The notes under the pieces are model-generated. The model searched no databases, was not told the origin of the DNA, and worked only from the letters and a program-made list of their open reading frames with translations. A stretch of 37,112 bases of DNA, taken from IMG/VR virus record IMGVR_UViG_3300009502_000118, positions 1 to 37,112 of that record. One strand, 5' to 3'. The translations under genes and the position numbers were made by a program. The stretch comes from a virus. Shown here piece after piece: positions 30,327 to 35,693 of this stretch (its first letter is position 1; each line of letters begins with the position of its first letter).

Positions 30327-31305
30327 ATTTTTTAATTAAATTATTTATAATCTCCTCAAAACCATATTGCTTAATTTGCTCTATGATTTCTAAATTTTTA
30401 TCCGTCATTTTATCTTTGTTAGTAATTCTTTTTACGACTCTATTAAAACTACTAACTAACGGACTAATTTCGTCAAAATATTCATCGGGAGTTTCTATCT
30501 TTTTATCGTGGATAGTGTAAAGCATAGTCAAGTATGGAGAGTATTGAATTTTCCAGTTAGTTTTAAACTTTCCGTTTTCCCATAAAATCAATTCTTCTTT
30601 TGGCGGTTCAATATCTTCTTTGTGATACTTCGTGATTAACTCTAAATCTTTTTTAATTTCTCTTTCTAAATCGGGGATAATTTTATCTATGTTGTATTGA
30701 AGTAATCGGCAGTCATCTCGGCAAACATAAACAATATCTACTGGTAATTTTGTAGCGAGTCCATAGATAGCCCCTTGAAGCATATGATGAGTTCGTGGGT
30801 TGTCCTGTTCGGATAAACTTTCAAAGATAAAAGAGCCAACAGATTTGATTTCTAGTATTTTTTTTGGAATTTCGTTTGGATAGGTAGCTTGTAATGCGTT
30901 TATAATCGCTCTAGCGGGGGTTTTAATAAAATCGGGGATATCTTCCCTATCTAGTCCTTCTATCGCTGTGTCGTAGTCCATAACCCCACCTATAATGAAA
31001 TCTAGGCGACCTGTGATAGACAAAAGTCCTTCATAGTTCATTTCTACCCTATCTTGGGTAGTAAATGGTATTCCTGCTCGGATTAAAACTGTTTTGATTA
31101 TCCATTCCCATATATCCCCAGCCATAAATTTTCTCATACTTCGGCTATTAGGCGGATTGGTATAGGGAGTTCCTTTTAGTTTATGAAATCGGTCAATCAT
31201 ACTTCCGCCAAGTTCACTAGCAAAAAGTCTTTCACGAGCCATAATAGGTCTATCTTTTTTTTCTATCGCACTATTCCAAACTTGGGCTAGGTTAAAATTT
31301 TCCAT
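30280..31305 (-). CDS. PD-(D/E)XK nuclease, RecB/Cas4/exonuclease-like
   Basis: 341 residues. A nuclease core is visible: 'SITGRLDFIIGG' (Asp102), 'KKILEIKSVGSF' (Glu152, Lys154) and 'TRTHHMLQGAIYGLAT' type motif 'HHMLQGAIYGLAT' (Gln177), the order D-ExK-Q of RecB-like nucleases. The N-terminus has 'FASELGGSMIDRFHKLKG', typical of phage homologues, and 'RSMRKFMAGDIWEWII' with a His/Glu-type support motif. Such enzymes degrade DNA ends in phage recombination. No iron-sulphur Cys cluster is evident, unlike Cas4. It heads the recombination module. Confidence 0.82.
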   Translation of the reverse strand: MENFNLAQVWNSAIEKKDRPIMARERLFASELGGSMIDRFHKLKGTPYTNPPNSRSMRKFMAGDIWEWIIKTVLIRAGIPFTTQDRVEMNYEGLLSITGRLDFIIGGVMDYDTAIEGLDREDIPDFIKTPARAIINALQATYPNEIPKKILEIKSVGSFIFESLSEQDNPRTHHMLQGAIYGLATKLPVDIVYVCRDDCRLLQYNIDKIIPDLEREIKKDLELITKYHKEDIEPPKEELILWENGKFKTNWKIQYSPYLTMLYTIHDKKIETPDEYFDEISPLVSSFNRVVKRITNKDKMTDKNLEIIEQIKQYGFEEIINNLIKKYENIKSIDEGSEHTA

Positions 31306-31307
31306 TT

Positions 31308-31460
31308 TTATAATATTACTTTAATAAACGCAAATAATCCTTGAAATATAAAATATGCACTTGCTACTATCAAAACCCACTTCATTACTAATTCTTCTCG
31401 CTTTTCTTTTTTTATTCTAATCAATTCTCTGTCTTGCAAACAAATGTAATTATTTTTCAT
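31308..31460 (-). CDS. Small membrane protein, 50 aa
   Basis: Frame from ATG 31458-31460 to TAA at 31308-31310. A charged start ('MKNNYICLQDRELIRIKKEK') precedes one hydrophobic span 'WVLIVASAYFIFQGLFAFIK' near the C-terminus, oriented N-inside by the positive residues. It fills a gap left between the 54-aa gene and the nuclease. The overlap of 11 bp with the 54-aa gene agrees with the dense layout. Function unknown. Confidence 0.55.
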   Translation of the reverse strand: MKNNYICLQDRELIRIKKEKREELVMKWVLIVASAYFIFQGLFAFIKVIL

Positions 31461-31614
31461 TTTTTAATTCTTTGTTAAATTGAATTTCTAATTCTCTTAA
31501 AATTGTAATTACATTGTCGGGTATAATTTCGCCACGAGTTTTTGCTTCTAGTATTTTTAGTTCTACATCTCGTAAGGTTGATTTTTTAATTAAGTTTTCT
31601 ATTTCTTTATTCAT
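31450..31614 (-). CDS. Small helical protein, 54 aa
   Basis: Frame from ATG 31612-31614 to TAA at 31450-31452. 'MNKEIENLIKKSTLRDVELK' and 'NVITILRELEIQFNKELKNE' show two amphipathic helices around a short turn 'KTRGEIIPD'. It overlaps the zinc protein gene by 8 bp and the membrane protein gene by 11 bp. Not recognised, but composition looks coding and no start of another gene explains the space. Confidence 0.55.
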   Translation of the reverse strand: MNKEIENLIKKSTLRDVELKILEAKTRGEIIPDNVITILRELEIQFNKELKNEK

Positions 31615-31945
31615 AAATATATTTTATTAAATCTTCTAATAATAATTTACCTAACCAACTTTCAAACAAACTTTCGCAATTATCTTTTGTGATAGGTATT
31701 CCGCCAATTTCTCTTTCTTCCATAAATATCTTTTGTAATTTTTCTTCTTGTTCTTCGGATAAATCTTCTATAATTCTTTCTACTACTATTTCTTCGTTTG
31801 GTTCTTCGCCAGTTCCATTACAGTTATCGCAGTTTACCCAATCGCCAGTTCCTCTTTCAATATTGTGGTCAGAATTTTCGTAATCTTGGTTTCCACCACC
31901 ATTACCTTTACACTCTACACACATTTTAGCTTTTTTTAATTCCAT
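31607..31945 (-). CDS. DnaJ-type zinc-finger protein
   Basis: 112 residues. Two CxxCxGxG knuckles, 'CVECKGNG' (Cys9, Cys12) and 'CDNCNGTG' (Cys39, Cys42), form one DnaJ-like zinc centre. Residues 45-112 are acidic and helical ('ERIIEDLSEEQEEKLQKIFM'), with no J-domain. Such short proteins occur in phages and may bind protein partners. It is transcribed from the promoter at 32104-32133. Confidence 0.65.
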   Translation of the reverse strand: MELKKAKMCVECKGNGGGNQDYENSDHNIERGTGDWVNCDNCNGTGEEPNEEIVVERIIEDLSEEQEEKLQKIFMEEREIGGIPITKDNCESLFESWLGKLLLEDLIKYIYE

Positions 31946-32039
31946 AATAATATTTGTTAATGATAATTTTATATGAAGGGTTAGCTGATGGATTTACGAT
32001 ATTCACAGGTTTAGCCACAAAGTCGTTCACCACCAGCAT
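31926..32039 (-). CDS. Possible short protein, 37 aa
   Basis: Open frame from ATG 32037-32039, with a GTG two codons later as alternative. An SD-like AAGGGG touches the ATG and is 6 bases from the GTG. The frame reads 'MLVVNDFVAKPVNIVNPSAN' then 'KIIINKYYYGIKKS', a plausible protein sequence, and overlaps the next gene by 20 bp. The same frame is open further upstream (codons reading YICKSQAYDKEVKG). It may be a real short gene or the remnant end of a longer one. Confidence 0.35.
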   Translation of the reverse strand: MLVVNDFVAKPVNIVNPSANPSYKIIINKYYYGIKKS

Positions 32040-32069
32040 CCCCTTCACTTCTTTATCATACGCTTGTGA

Positions 32070-32101
32070 TTTACAAATGTAAAGGAATTAACTGGGGATA
32101 A
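32070..32101 (-). promoter_or_regulatory. Composite element: DnaA-box-like site plus TTTACA/TGTAAA dyad, copy 2
   Basis: Minus strand TTATCCCCA (32093-32101) is followed after 9 bases by TTTACA-TT-TGTAAA (32070-32083). It matches copy 1 at 28083-28113. Here it covers the predicted start point of the promoter at 32104-32133, an operator-like place. Confidence 0.45.
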
Positions 32102-32103
32102 CT

Positions 32104-32133
32104 ATTAAAACATAAAATCTATCTAATTGTCAA
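32104..32133 (-). promoter_or_regulatory. Promoter TTGACA-N18-TTTAAT with extended -10
   Basis: Minus strand -35 TTGACA (32128-32133), 18-base spacer, -10 TTTAAT (32104-32109) with TG one base before it (extended -10). It overlaps the stop codon of the methyltransferase gene and would drive the zinc protein and the recombination genes. Confidence 0.65.
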
Positions 32134-32912
32134 AAAAGAGGATTGCTGATTGACTTTATTCTATCCTCTGCAAGTTTTGTATATTCTGCGGAAATTTCGC
32201 TACCAATATAATTCCTTTTAAGCATTAAAGCCATTTTACCTGTCGTGCCACTTCCTATCATTGGATCGTAAATTAAGTCTCCTTCGTTGCTCCAAGATTT
32301 TATGTGGTCTGTGGCAAGAATTTCAGGGAAAGGTGCAGAGTTTGTTATATCTGATGAAGCAACATTCATAAACCATATATTGAATTTATTTTTTTCTTCT
32401 TTTACTACACTAACTTCTTCCCTACTTCTTTTTGCTGATTTTGTTCCATAATCGTTTGTATCATTCCAAGAATAAGTTTTTCCACCAGTTTTAGTATCAA
32501 GTTTTAATGGATTAAAGGTTTTTGGTTTTCCCTTACTTAAAATAAACATATATTCAAATTGTTGTTCATAGCGATTATGGTTTTGTGGTATCGGATTATT
32601 TTTCGCATAAATCATAGTATCGTGCAAATTAAATCCAATTTCTTTAAAGTAAAGTGCCTGTTTGAAACTCGTTCCGCTTTCACTTCCGTTTATTGTGGCA
32701 TCGCCTACTACCCAAACTACCACACCGCCCAGCTTCGTAACCATATAAAGTTCCCTCGCAATACTTTCAAAGTCAAAGGTATATCCTTTGTAATCTCGCA
32801 AATTATCATAAGGTGGAGAAGTTAAAGTCATATCCACGAAGTTATCAGGCATACGCTTCATAGTTTCAAGACAATCTTCGTTATATATTTTGTTTAATTC
32901 TAGTTCTTTCAT
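32130..32912 (-). CDS. DNA methyltransferase (SPPY class, beta order), orphan
   Basis: 260 residues. 'MTLTSPPYDNLRDYKG' holds catalytic motif IV SPPY (32-35), and 'LIYDPMIGSGTTGKMALM' is the AdoMet-binding motif I (DPMIGSGTT 216-224) near the C-terminus; this order marks beta-class N4-cytosine or N6-adenine methylases. 'GGVVVWVVGDATINGSESGT' lies between. A 'KNNPIPQNHNRYEQQFEYMF' segment is typical of N4C/N6A phage enzymes. There is no restriction enzyme beside it, so it probably protects phage DNA. It ends with TGA and overlaps the preceding gene by one base (TAATG). Target sequence not deducible. Confidence 0.9.
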   Translation of the reverse strand: MKELELNKIYNEDCLETMKRMPDNFVDMTLTSPPYDNLRDYKGYTFDFESIARELYMVTKLGGVVVWVVGDATINGSESGTSFKQALYFKEIGFNLHDTMIYAKNNPIPQNHNRYEQQFEYMFILSKGKPKTFNPLKLDTKTGGKTYSWNDTNDYGTKSAKRSREEVSVVKEEKNKFNIWFMNVASSDITNSAPFPEILATDHIKSWSNEGDLIYDPMIGSGTTGKMALMLKRNYIGSEISAEYTKLAEDRIKSISNPLF

Positions 32913-33172
32913 TAAAATTTATTCTCTTCAAACATTTCTTCATAATCTTCTTCGGTGTAATCAGTAGTTGTAGTTATAGGGTCTTCTGGGCGAAAATTAT
33001 TTACCTTAAAATTCCCAAAAAATGGTTTAATAGTTCTTGCTACTTTATCTTTGGGGTTCAAACTTATCTTTACCATTTGAAAATAATCTCGCCAAAAACC
33101 ATCAACTAAAATTCGGCTATGCTCTAATATAAGATTTCCTTTCTTTAATTGTTTTATAAGTCCTTCTTTCAT
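32912..33172 (-). CDS. Hypothetical protein, 86 aa
   Basis: 86 residues, with a basic start ('MKEGLIKQLKKGNLILEHSR'), aromatic middle ('GFWRDYFQMVKISLNPKDKV') and acidic tail ('TTTDYTEEDYEEMFEENKF'). The acidic aromatic tail resembles tails that bind partner proteins, but no fold is apparent. It is coupled to the methyltransferase by a TAATG overlap. No function is known. Confidence 0.5.
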   Translation of the reverse strand: MKEGLIKQLKKGNLILEHSRILVDGFWRDYFQMVKISLNPKDKVARTIKPFFGNFKVNNFRPEDPITTTTDYTEEDYEEMFEENKF

Positions 33173-33185
33173 TGGTTTGGATTAA

Positions 33186-33371
33186 CTAAAAATTAGGTTT
33201 GTATTTTTTTAATAATTCACTTACATCTTGAAATTCTTTTTCGGTTGGTTTTTCTATTGTTTCAGATAATCCATAATTATCTTTCGTTACTACAAAACAA
33301 TGTCGCTTTTCATCAATATAACCTTCAACATTTTTTGTTATTTCTTCTTGTTCTTCTTTTTGTATTTTCAT
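33186..33371 (-). CDS. Hypothetical protein, 61 aa
   Basis: 61 residues: charged head 'MKIQKEEQEEITKNVEGYID', then two short strands 'RHCFVVTKDNYGLSETI', and a helix 'EKEFQDVSELLKKYKPNF'. A small alpha/beta protein of unknown role. It overlaps the replication protein gene by 4 bp, so it is translationally coupled to it and may be a partner in replication. Confidence 0.45.
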   Translation of the reverse strand: MKIQKEEQEEITKNVEGYIDEKRHCFVVTKDNYGLSETIEKPTEKEFQDVSELLKKYKPNF

Positions 33372-34054
33372 TTTACTAATATTTTAATTAAAGTTTCTAA
33401 TGTATAAATATCTTTATACTCTTTTTTTGCATAATCAATCGCCTTGATTATTTGCCCGTCTGTAAAATTCTTTAAAAGCCCAGCTGGTTTTAAATGTCGT
33501 TTTAAAGCTATCTCATATTGTTCTCGGTTTTTTAGGTCGGGTTTTCTATAATCAAAATACAAAGCTATAATGTTTAAATCTCTCCTATTACTATCCTCTA
33601 GTTTTTTAATTTCTTCTTTTAAAGAAAATGGAGTGTCGCTTGCGACAATATTATTCTTTTCATTCTTTTCATTCTTGTTTGTGTCGGTTTGTTGTTGCTT
33701 TGTTGTTGCTTTGTTGTCGGATTTGCTGTTCTTATCTTGATGCTTTACCCAATTAACTATTGTAATTATACGATATTTTGTAGTTTTTTGTTGTTGGATT
33801 TGATGTTGCCTTTCTAGGAATTTCAAAATATCTTCAATAGTAGACTCTGGAATAGATGTTTCCCTTGATAGTTCTTTTCTACCAGTTATCATTTGTCCTT
33901 CTTTTACTAAAATTATATTACCATTCCACATAAATTTTTTATCTTGATGATTTGCTTTTAACAATAAAATAATCCATAAAGCTAAATAATTTGGTTTTTG
34001 AATGATAGGATTTTCAAGTATTTTTCTATGTAGTTTTATCCAACCTTGTTCCAT
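33368..34054 (-). CDS. Replication initiation / replisome-organiser-like protein
   Basis: 228 residues. The N-terminal 110 residues form a winged-helix domain: 'GWIKLHRKILENPIIQKPNY', 'ALWIILLLKANHQDKKFMWN', 'GQMITGRKELSRETSIPEST' with the recognition helix, then 'TKYRIITIVNWVKHQ' as the wing. This 'GWIKLHR' start is common in phage replication proteins related to DnaD/replisome organisers. A charged Gln/Asn/Lys linker follows, then a C-terminal helical domain 'NIIALYFDYRKPDLKNREQY', 'HLKPAGLLKNFTDGQIIKAI'. It would bind origin DNA and load a helicase. The leader RNA upstream is structured. Confidence 0.7.
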   Translation of the reverse strand: MEQGWIKLHRKILENPIIQKPNYLALWIILLLKANHQDKKFMWNGNIILVKEGQMITGRKELSRETSIPESTIEDILKFLERQHQIQQQKTTKYRIITIVNWVKHQDKNSKSDNKATTKQQQTDTNKNEKNEKNNIVASDTPFSLKEEIKKLEDSNRRDLNIIALYFDYRKPDLKNREQYEIALKRHLKPAGLLKNFTDGQIIKAIDYAKKEYKDIYTLETLIKILVK

Positions 34055-34173
34055 AATTTACTACGCAAAAAGGTATTCCCACTGGGCAAGTTAGTGAAAA
34101 CTTGGTGTCCGAAGACACAATGAGAATACCTTTTTGTGTAATAATTATTAAAATGTTTTTCACTATTTCCCAT
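34036..34173 (-). CDS. Possible leaderless 45-aa peptide overlapping the replication gene
   Basis: An open frame starts at the ATG 34171-34173, only 8 bases after the TATAAT box at 34182-34187, so its transcript would start at or near the ATG. It reads 'MGNSEKHFNNYYTKRYSHCV' and ends 'GNTFLRSKLWNKVG', overlapping the replication gene start by 19 bp. The same DNA folds into the structured leader at 34062-34140, so the frame could be accidental. If used, translation would remodel the structure, as in attenuation. Confidence 0.3.
   Translation of the reverse strand: MGNSEKHFNNYYTKRYSHCVFGHQVFTNLPSGNTFLRSKLWNKVG
34062..34140 (-). ncRNA. Three-helix structured leader of the replication gene
   Basis: A 17-bp outer helix pairs 34062-34078 with 34124-34140 (core CAAAAAGGTATTC with GAATACCTTTTTG). 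Two inner hairpins are CAAGTT-6-AACTTG (34087-34104) and GTGTC-4-GACAC (34105-34118). On the minus strand the second is closed by C(UUCG)G, a very stable tetraloop. The outer 3' strand ends ACCTTTTT, like a terminator. It lies between the promoter and the replication gene start, 7 bases away. I infer a leader that tunes expression. A simple terminator is the alternative. Confidence 0.55.
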
Positions 34174-34181
34174 ACCTAAAT

Positions 34182-34212
34182 ATTATACTTTTTAAAAAAT
34201 TCTGCAAGTCAA
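34182..34212 (-). promoter_or_regulatory. Promoter TTGACT-N19-TATAAT for the replication operon
   Basis: Minus strand -35 TTGACT (34207-34212), a 19-base spacer (slightly long) and -10 TATAAT (34182-34187). Upstream, TACCC-6-GGGTA (34242-34257) is a dyad with a trailing T run, either an operator or a weak terminator. The start point would be near 34175. Confidence 0.6.
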
Positions 34213-34399
34213 ACTGTTAATAACTTTTCCTTAACTAAAAATACCCATTCAAGGGTAAGTTAGTCCTAGTAGCATATTGTTAGAAATTTTTTATCATTAT
34301 TTTGTTTGCACTATTAAATTAAAGAGATATACAAGAACTTATAATTACTTTTAGCTAGGCATAAAAGTAAAGGTCATTTAATTATATAAAATCATTGCG
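34213..34399. other. Intergenic region with dyad and second promoter-like site
   Basis: No gene is visible. It holds the dyad TACCCATTCAAGGGTA (34242-34257) and a TATAAT at 34381-34386, preceded at 17 bases by TTGTTT (34404-34409), which lies in the terminator's T run. The rest is AT-rich. It separates the lysis and small-gene operon from the replication operon. Confidence 0.4.
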
Positions 34400-34434
34400 A
34401 AAAAAACAAGGCAACTTTTATTTTGTCGCCTTGT
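34400..34434 (-). terminator. Intrinsic terminator after the 58-aa gene
   Basis: Minus strand ACAAGGCGAC and GTTGCCTTGT pair (10 bp with one G-U) around loop AAAATAAAA, followed by TTTTTT. It starts 6 bases after the stop codon of the 58-aa gene and ends the lysis/small-gene transcript. Confidence 0.9.
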
Positions 34435-34440
34435 AAGTGA

Positions 34441-34617
34441 TTACTCACTTTGATATACCCCATCAATTTTTTGAGTCTTTGGGTCATAGAAAAGAATATC
34501 CCCAGCTTGTTTCCACGCTTCAAGATTTCCTATTCCGTGAGAAAATTTCCAACCACATTCTTTTAATTTTTCAGGAGTAATTATTGCTCCTTTTATAATA
34601 ACATCATCTGTTTGCAT
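34441..34617 (-). CDS. Hypothetical protein, 58 aa
   Basis: I choose the ATG at 34615-34617, with AAAGGA about 10 bases upstream; the longer frame to 34650 lacks this. It starts 'MQTDDVIIKGAIITPEKLKE', then 'WKFSHGIGNLEAWKQAGDIL' and ends 'FYDPKTQKIDGVYQSE'. Aromatic and strand-rich second half. It overlaps the HNH-like gene by 14 bp. Not recognised. Confidence 0.5.
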   Translation of the reverse strand: MQTDDVIIKGAIITPEKLKECGWKFSHGIGNLEAWKQAGDILFYDPKTQKIDGVYQSE

Positions 34618-34837
34618 TTCGTTTTCCTTTCTTTTTAATTGTGATTTCAAATTTGTCTTTCCATAAAGTGTGATTGAGCCACTCTACGATTTCTTCGGGC
34701 AACATATTCCCAAAGAGCCTATGGCTTAAGTCGTGGATTTTTTCTTCTACCATACAAATACCGCATACTCTATCTGAACCTACTCGGCTACTACAAAATA
34801 TGTGATGTCTTGTTTTTTTAACTTGATTTTTTTTCAT
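34604..34837 (-). CDS. Small HNH-like protein, probably degenerate
   Basis: 77 residues. 'TRHHIFCSSRVGSDRVCGIC' resembles the HHIIPRSRGG start of some HNH proteins, and 'VEEKIHDLSHRLFGNMLPEE' with 'IVEWLNHTLW' matches the 'H..xH.LFGN..P.E...WL' end of a small HNH-like family in phages. Asn after the middle is not evident and the Cys residues may form a zinc site instead. A DNA-binding or nuclease role is possible. It follows the Cys-rich gene by 3 bases. Confidence 0.45.
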   Translation of the reverse strand: MKKNQVKKTRHHIFCSSRVGSDRVCGICMVEEKIHDLSHRLFGNMLPEEIVEWLNHTLWKDKFEITIKKKGKRNANR

Positions 34838-34840
34838 AAC

Positions 34841-35074
34841 TCAAGATTTACAGGGTTCATCTTCAACTGGTGTCCATCTATTCCACTCTTTTACAGAGCA
34901 ACTAAAAACTGTTCCTATCGCACATTCACCTTCTTCTTCTATACACTGATTGCAACAGAAGAAGTAATTTATTTGATGAGTGCAAGGATTGTAGTTTAGG
35001 AAAGTGATTTCAAAATCAGCTTCCCCATGAAATTCGCAATTTGATTTTGCATAAAACGATTTAACTGGAAACAT
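34841..35074 (-). CDS. Cysteine-rich small protein, 77 aa
   Basis: 77 residues with about 8 Cys, including 'FFCCNQCIEEEGECAIG' and 'NCEFHGEADFEITFLNYNPC'. It may bind zinc in two knuckles. The start has a near-perfect ribosome site, AAAGGAGG, 7 bases upstream, and this site follows directly after the structured element at 35094-35347. If that RNA is a leader, this gene is its target. No family recognised. Confidence 0.6.
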   Translation of the reverse strand: MFPVKSFYAKSNCEFHGEADFEITFLNYNPCTHQINYFFCCNQCIEEEGECAIGTVFSCSVKEWNRWTPVEDEPCKS

Positions 35075-35093
35075 TTTGTCCTCCTTTCTTTTT

Positions 35094-35347
35094 TAGATGT
35101 GTGTAAGGTGGAGGAAGCAAGGATTTGATAGGATTACGGGAACTTCCCACTAGTGGGCATCCACAGGAGAGCCGAAGCCCTCTACCTTTAGTCACCTTAC
35201 ACGATTTTCAATATTGTTTAATAGATCTCGGCACTCCCAATATTAAGGGCTATTAACCTTTGTTTTACTTCATCTATGCCCGAGAATTATTCGCATAGAT
35301 ATAGCCCGTCACTTTTTAGGCGTATTCCTCCACTTTACACACATCTA
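35094..35347 (-). ncRNA. Multi-helix structured RNA candidate with kissing loop
   Basis: The ends 35094-35116 and 35325-35347 are complementary over 23 positions (one G-U on plus, one A-C on minus). Inside are GGGCTAT/ATAGCCC (35247-35253 with 35301-35307), ATCTATGC/GCATAGAT (35272-35279 with 35293-35300), AATATTG/CAATATT (35210-35216 with 35238-35244), and a minus-strand GAGGGC-UUCG-GCTCTC hairpin (35167-35182). TCTCGG (35226-35231), in the loop of one hairpin, pairs with CCGAGA (35280-35285), in the loop of another. CACCTTACAC (35193-35202) can also pair with 35101-35110, competing with the outer helix. No known RNA class matches from memory. It precedes the ribosome site of the Cys-rich gene by a few bases. 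Confidence 0.6.
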
Positions 35348-35376
35348 TATTCTTTTTTCAATATACTATTCTCTAT

Positions 35377-35398
35377 AAGCGAGCCATAAAGCTCGCCT
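35377..35398 (-). other. Hairpin after the holin gene
   Basis: Minus strand AGGCGAGC-TTTATG-GCTCGCTT is an 8-bp stem (one G-U), 9 bases after the holin stop. There is no T run after it, so if it terminates transcription it is weak; it could also protect the 3' end of the lysis mRNA or mark a processing site before the structured element. Confidence 0.5.
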
Positions 35399-35407
35399 AA
35401 GAAAATA

Positions 35408-35653
35408 CTATTTCTGTAATAAGTTTCCTGTCGTTCCACTTAAAAATCTTTTTGAGAGATATGTAAGTCCTGAAAAAACTGCTACTACAATTATTGCTTG
35501 GATATTGATATGAATTTGAAATGGCTTACCATCTAAAACTAATTCATAAAGTCCACCAAAAATTGCAAGTAAATACATCACTACATCTCCTAAAACTGCG
35601 AATAAAAAACCATTTAAAATATCTTTCCAATTGATACTAAATAAATCTGACAT
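35408..35653 (-). CDS. Holin-like membrane protein
   Basis: 81 residues from the ATG at 35651-35653, after the purine-rich AGAAGAAA; starts at 35701 and 35713 (GTG) are possible but would overlap the endolysin gene. 'MSDLFSINWKDILNGFLFAV' leads into span 1 ('LNGFLFAVLGDVVMYLLAIF'), an extramembrane loop, and span 2 ('IQAIIVVAVFSGLTYLSKRF'), then a short 'TTGNLLQK' tail. The 'INWKD.LNG' start, two spans and NLL tail are seen in phage holins. It lies right after the endolysin gene, so the pair would form the lysis cassette. Confidence 0.65.
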   Translation of the reverse strand: MSDLFSINWKDILNGFLFAVLGDVVMYLLAIFGGLYELVLDGKPFQIHINIQAIIVVAVFSGLTYLSKRFLSGTTGNLLQK

Positions 35654-35693
35654 AACTTTTTTTTCTTCTAATAAAAAGTCCTCTATCTCGTAG

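Noticed and set aside
35094-35347. tRNA, tmRNA, RNase P RNA or known riboswitch
   Set aside because: No acceptor stem with CCA, no tag frame and no conserved core of these classes could be recognised. This is from memory only and a covariance search would decide.
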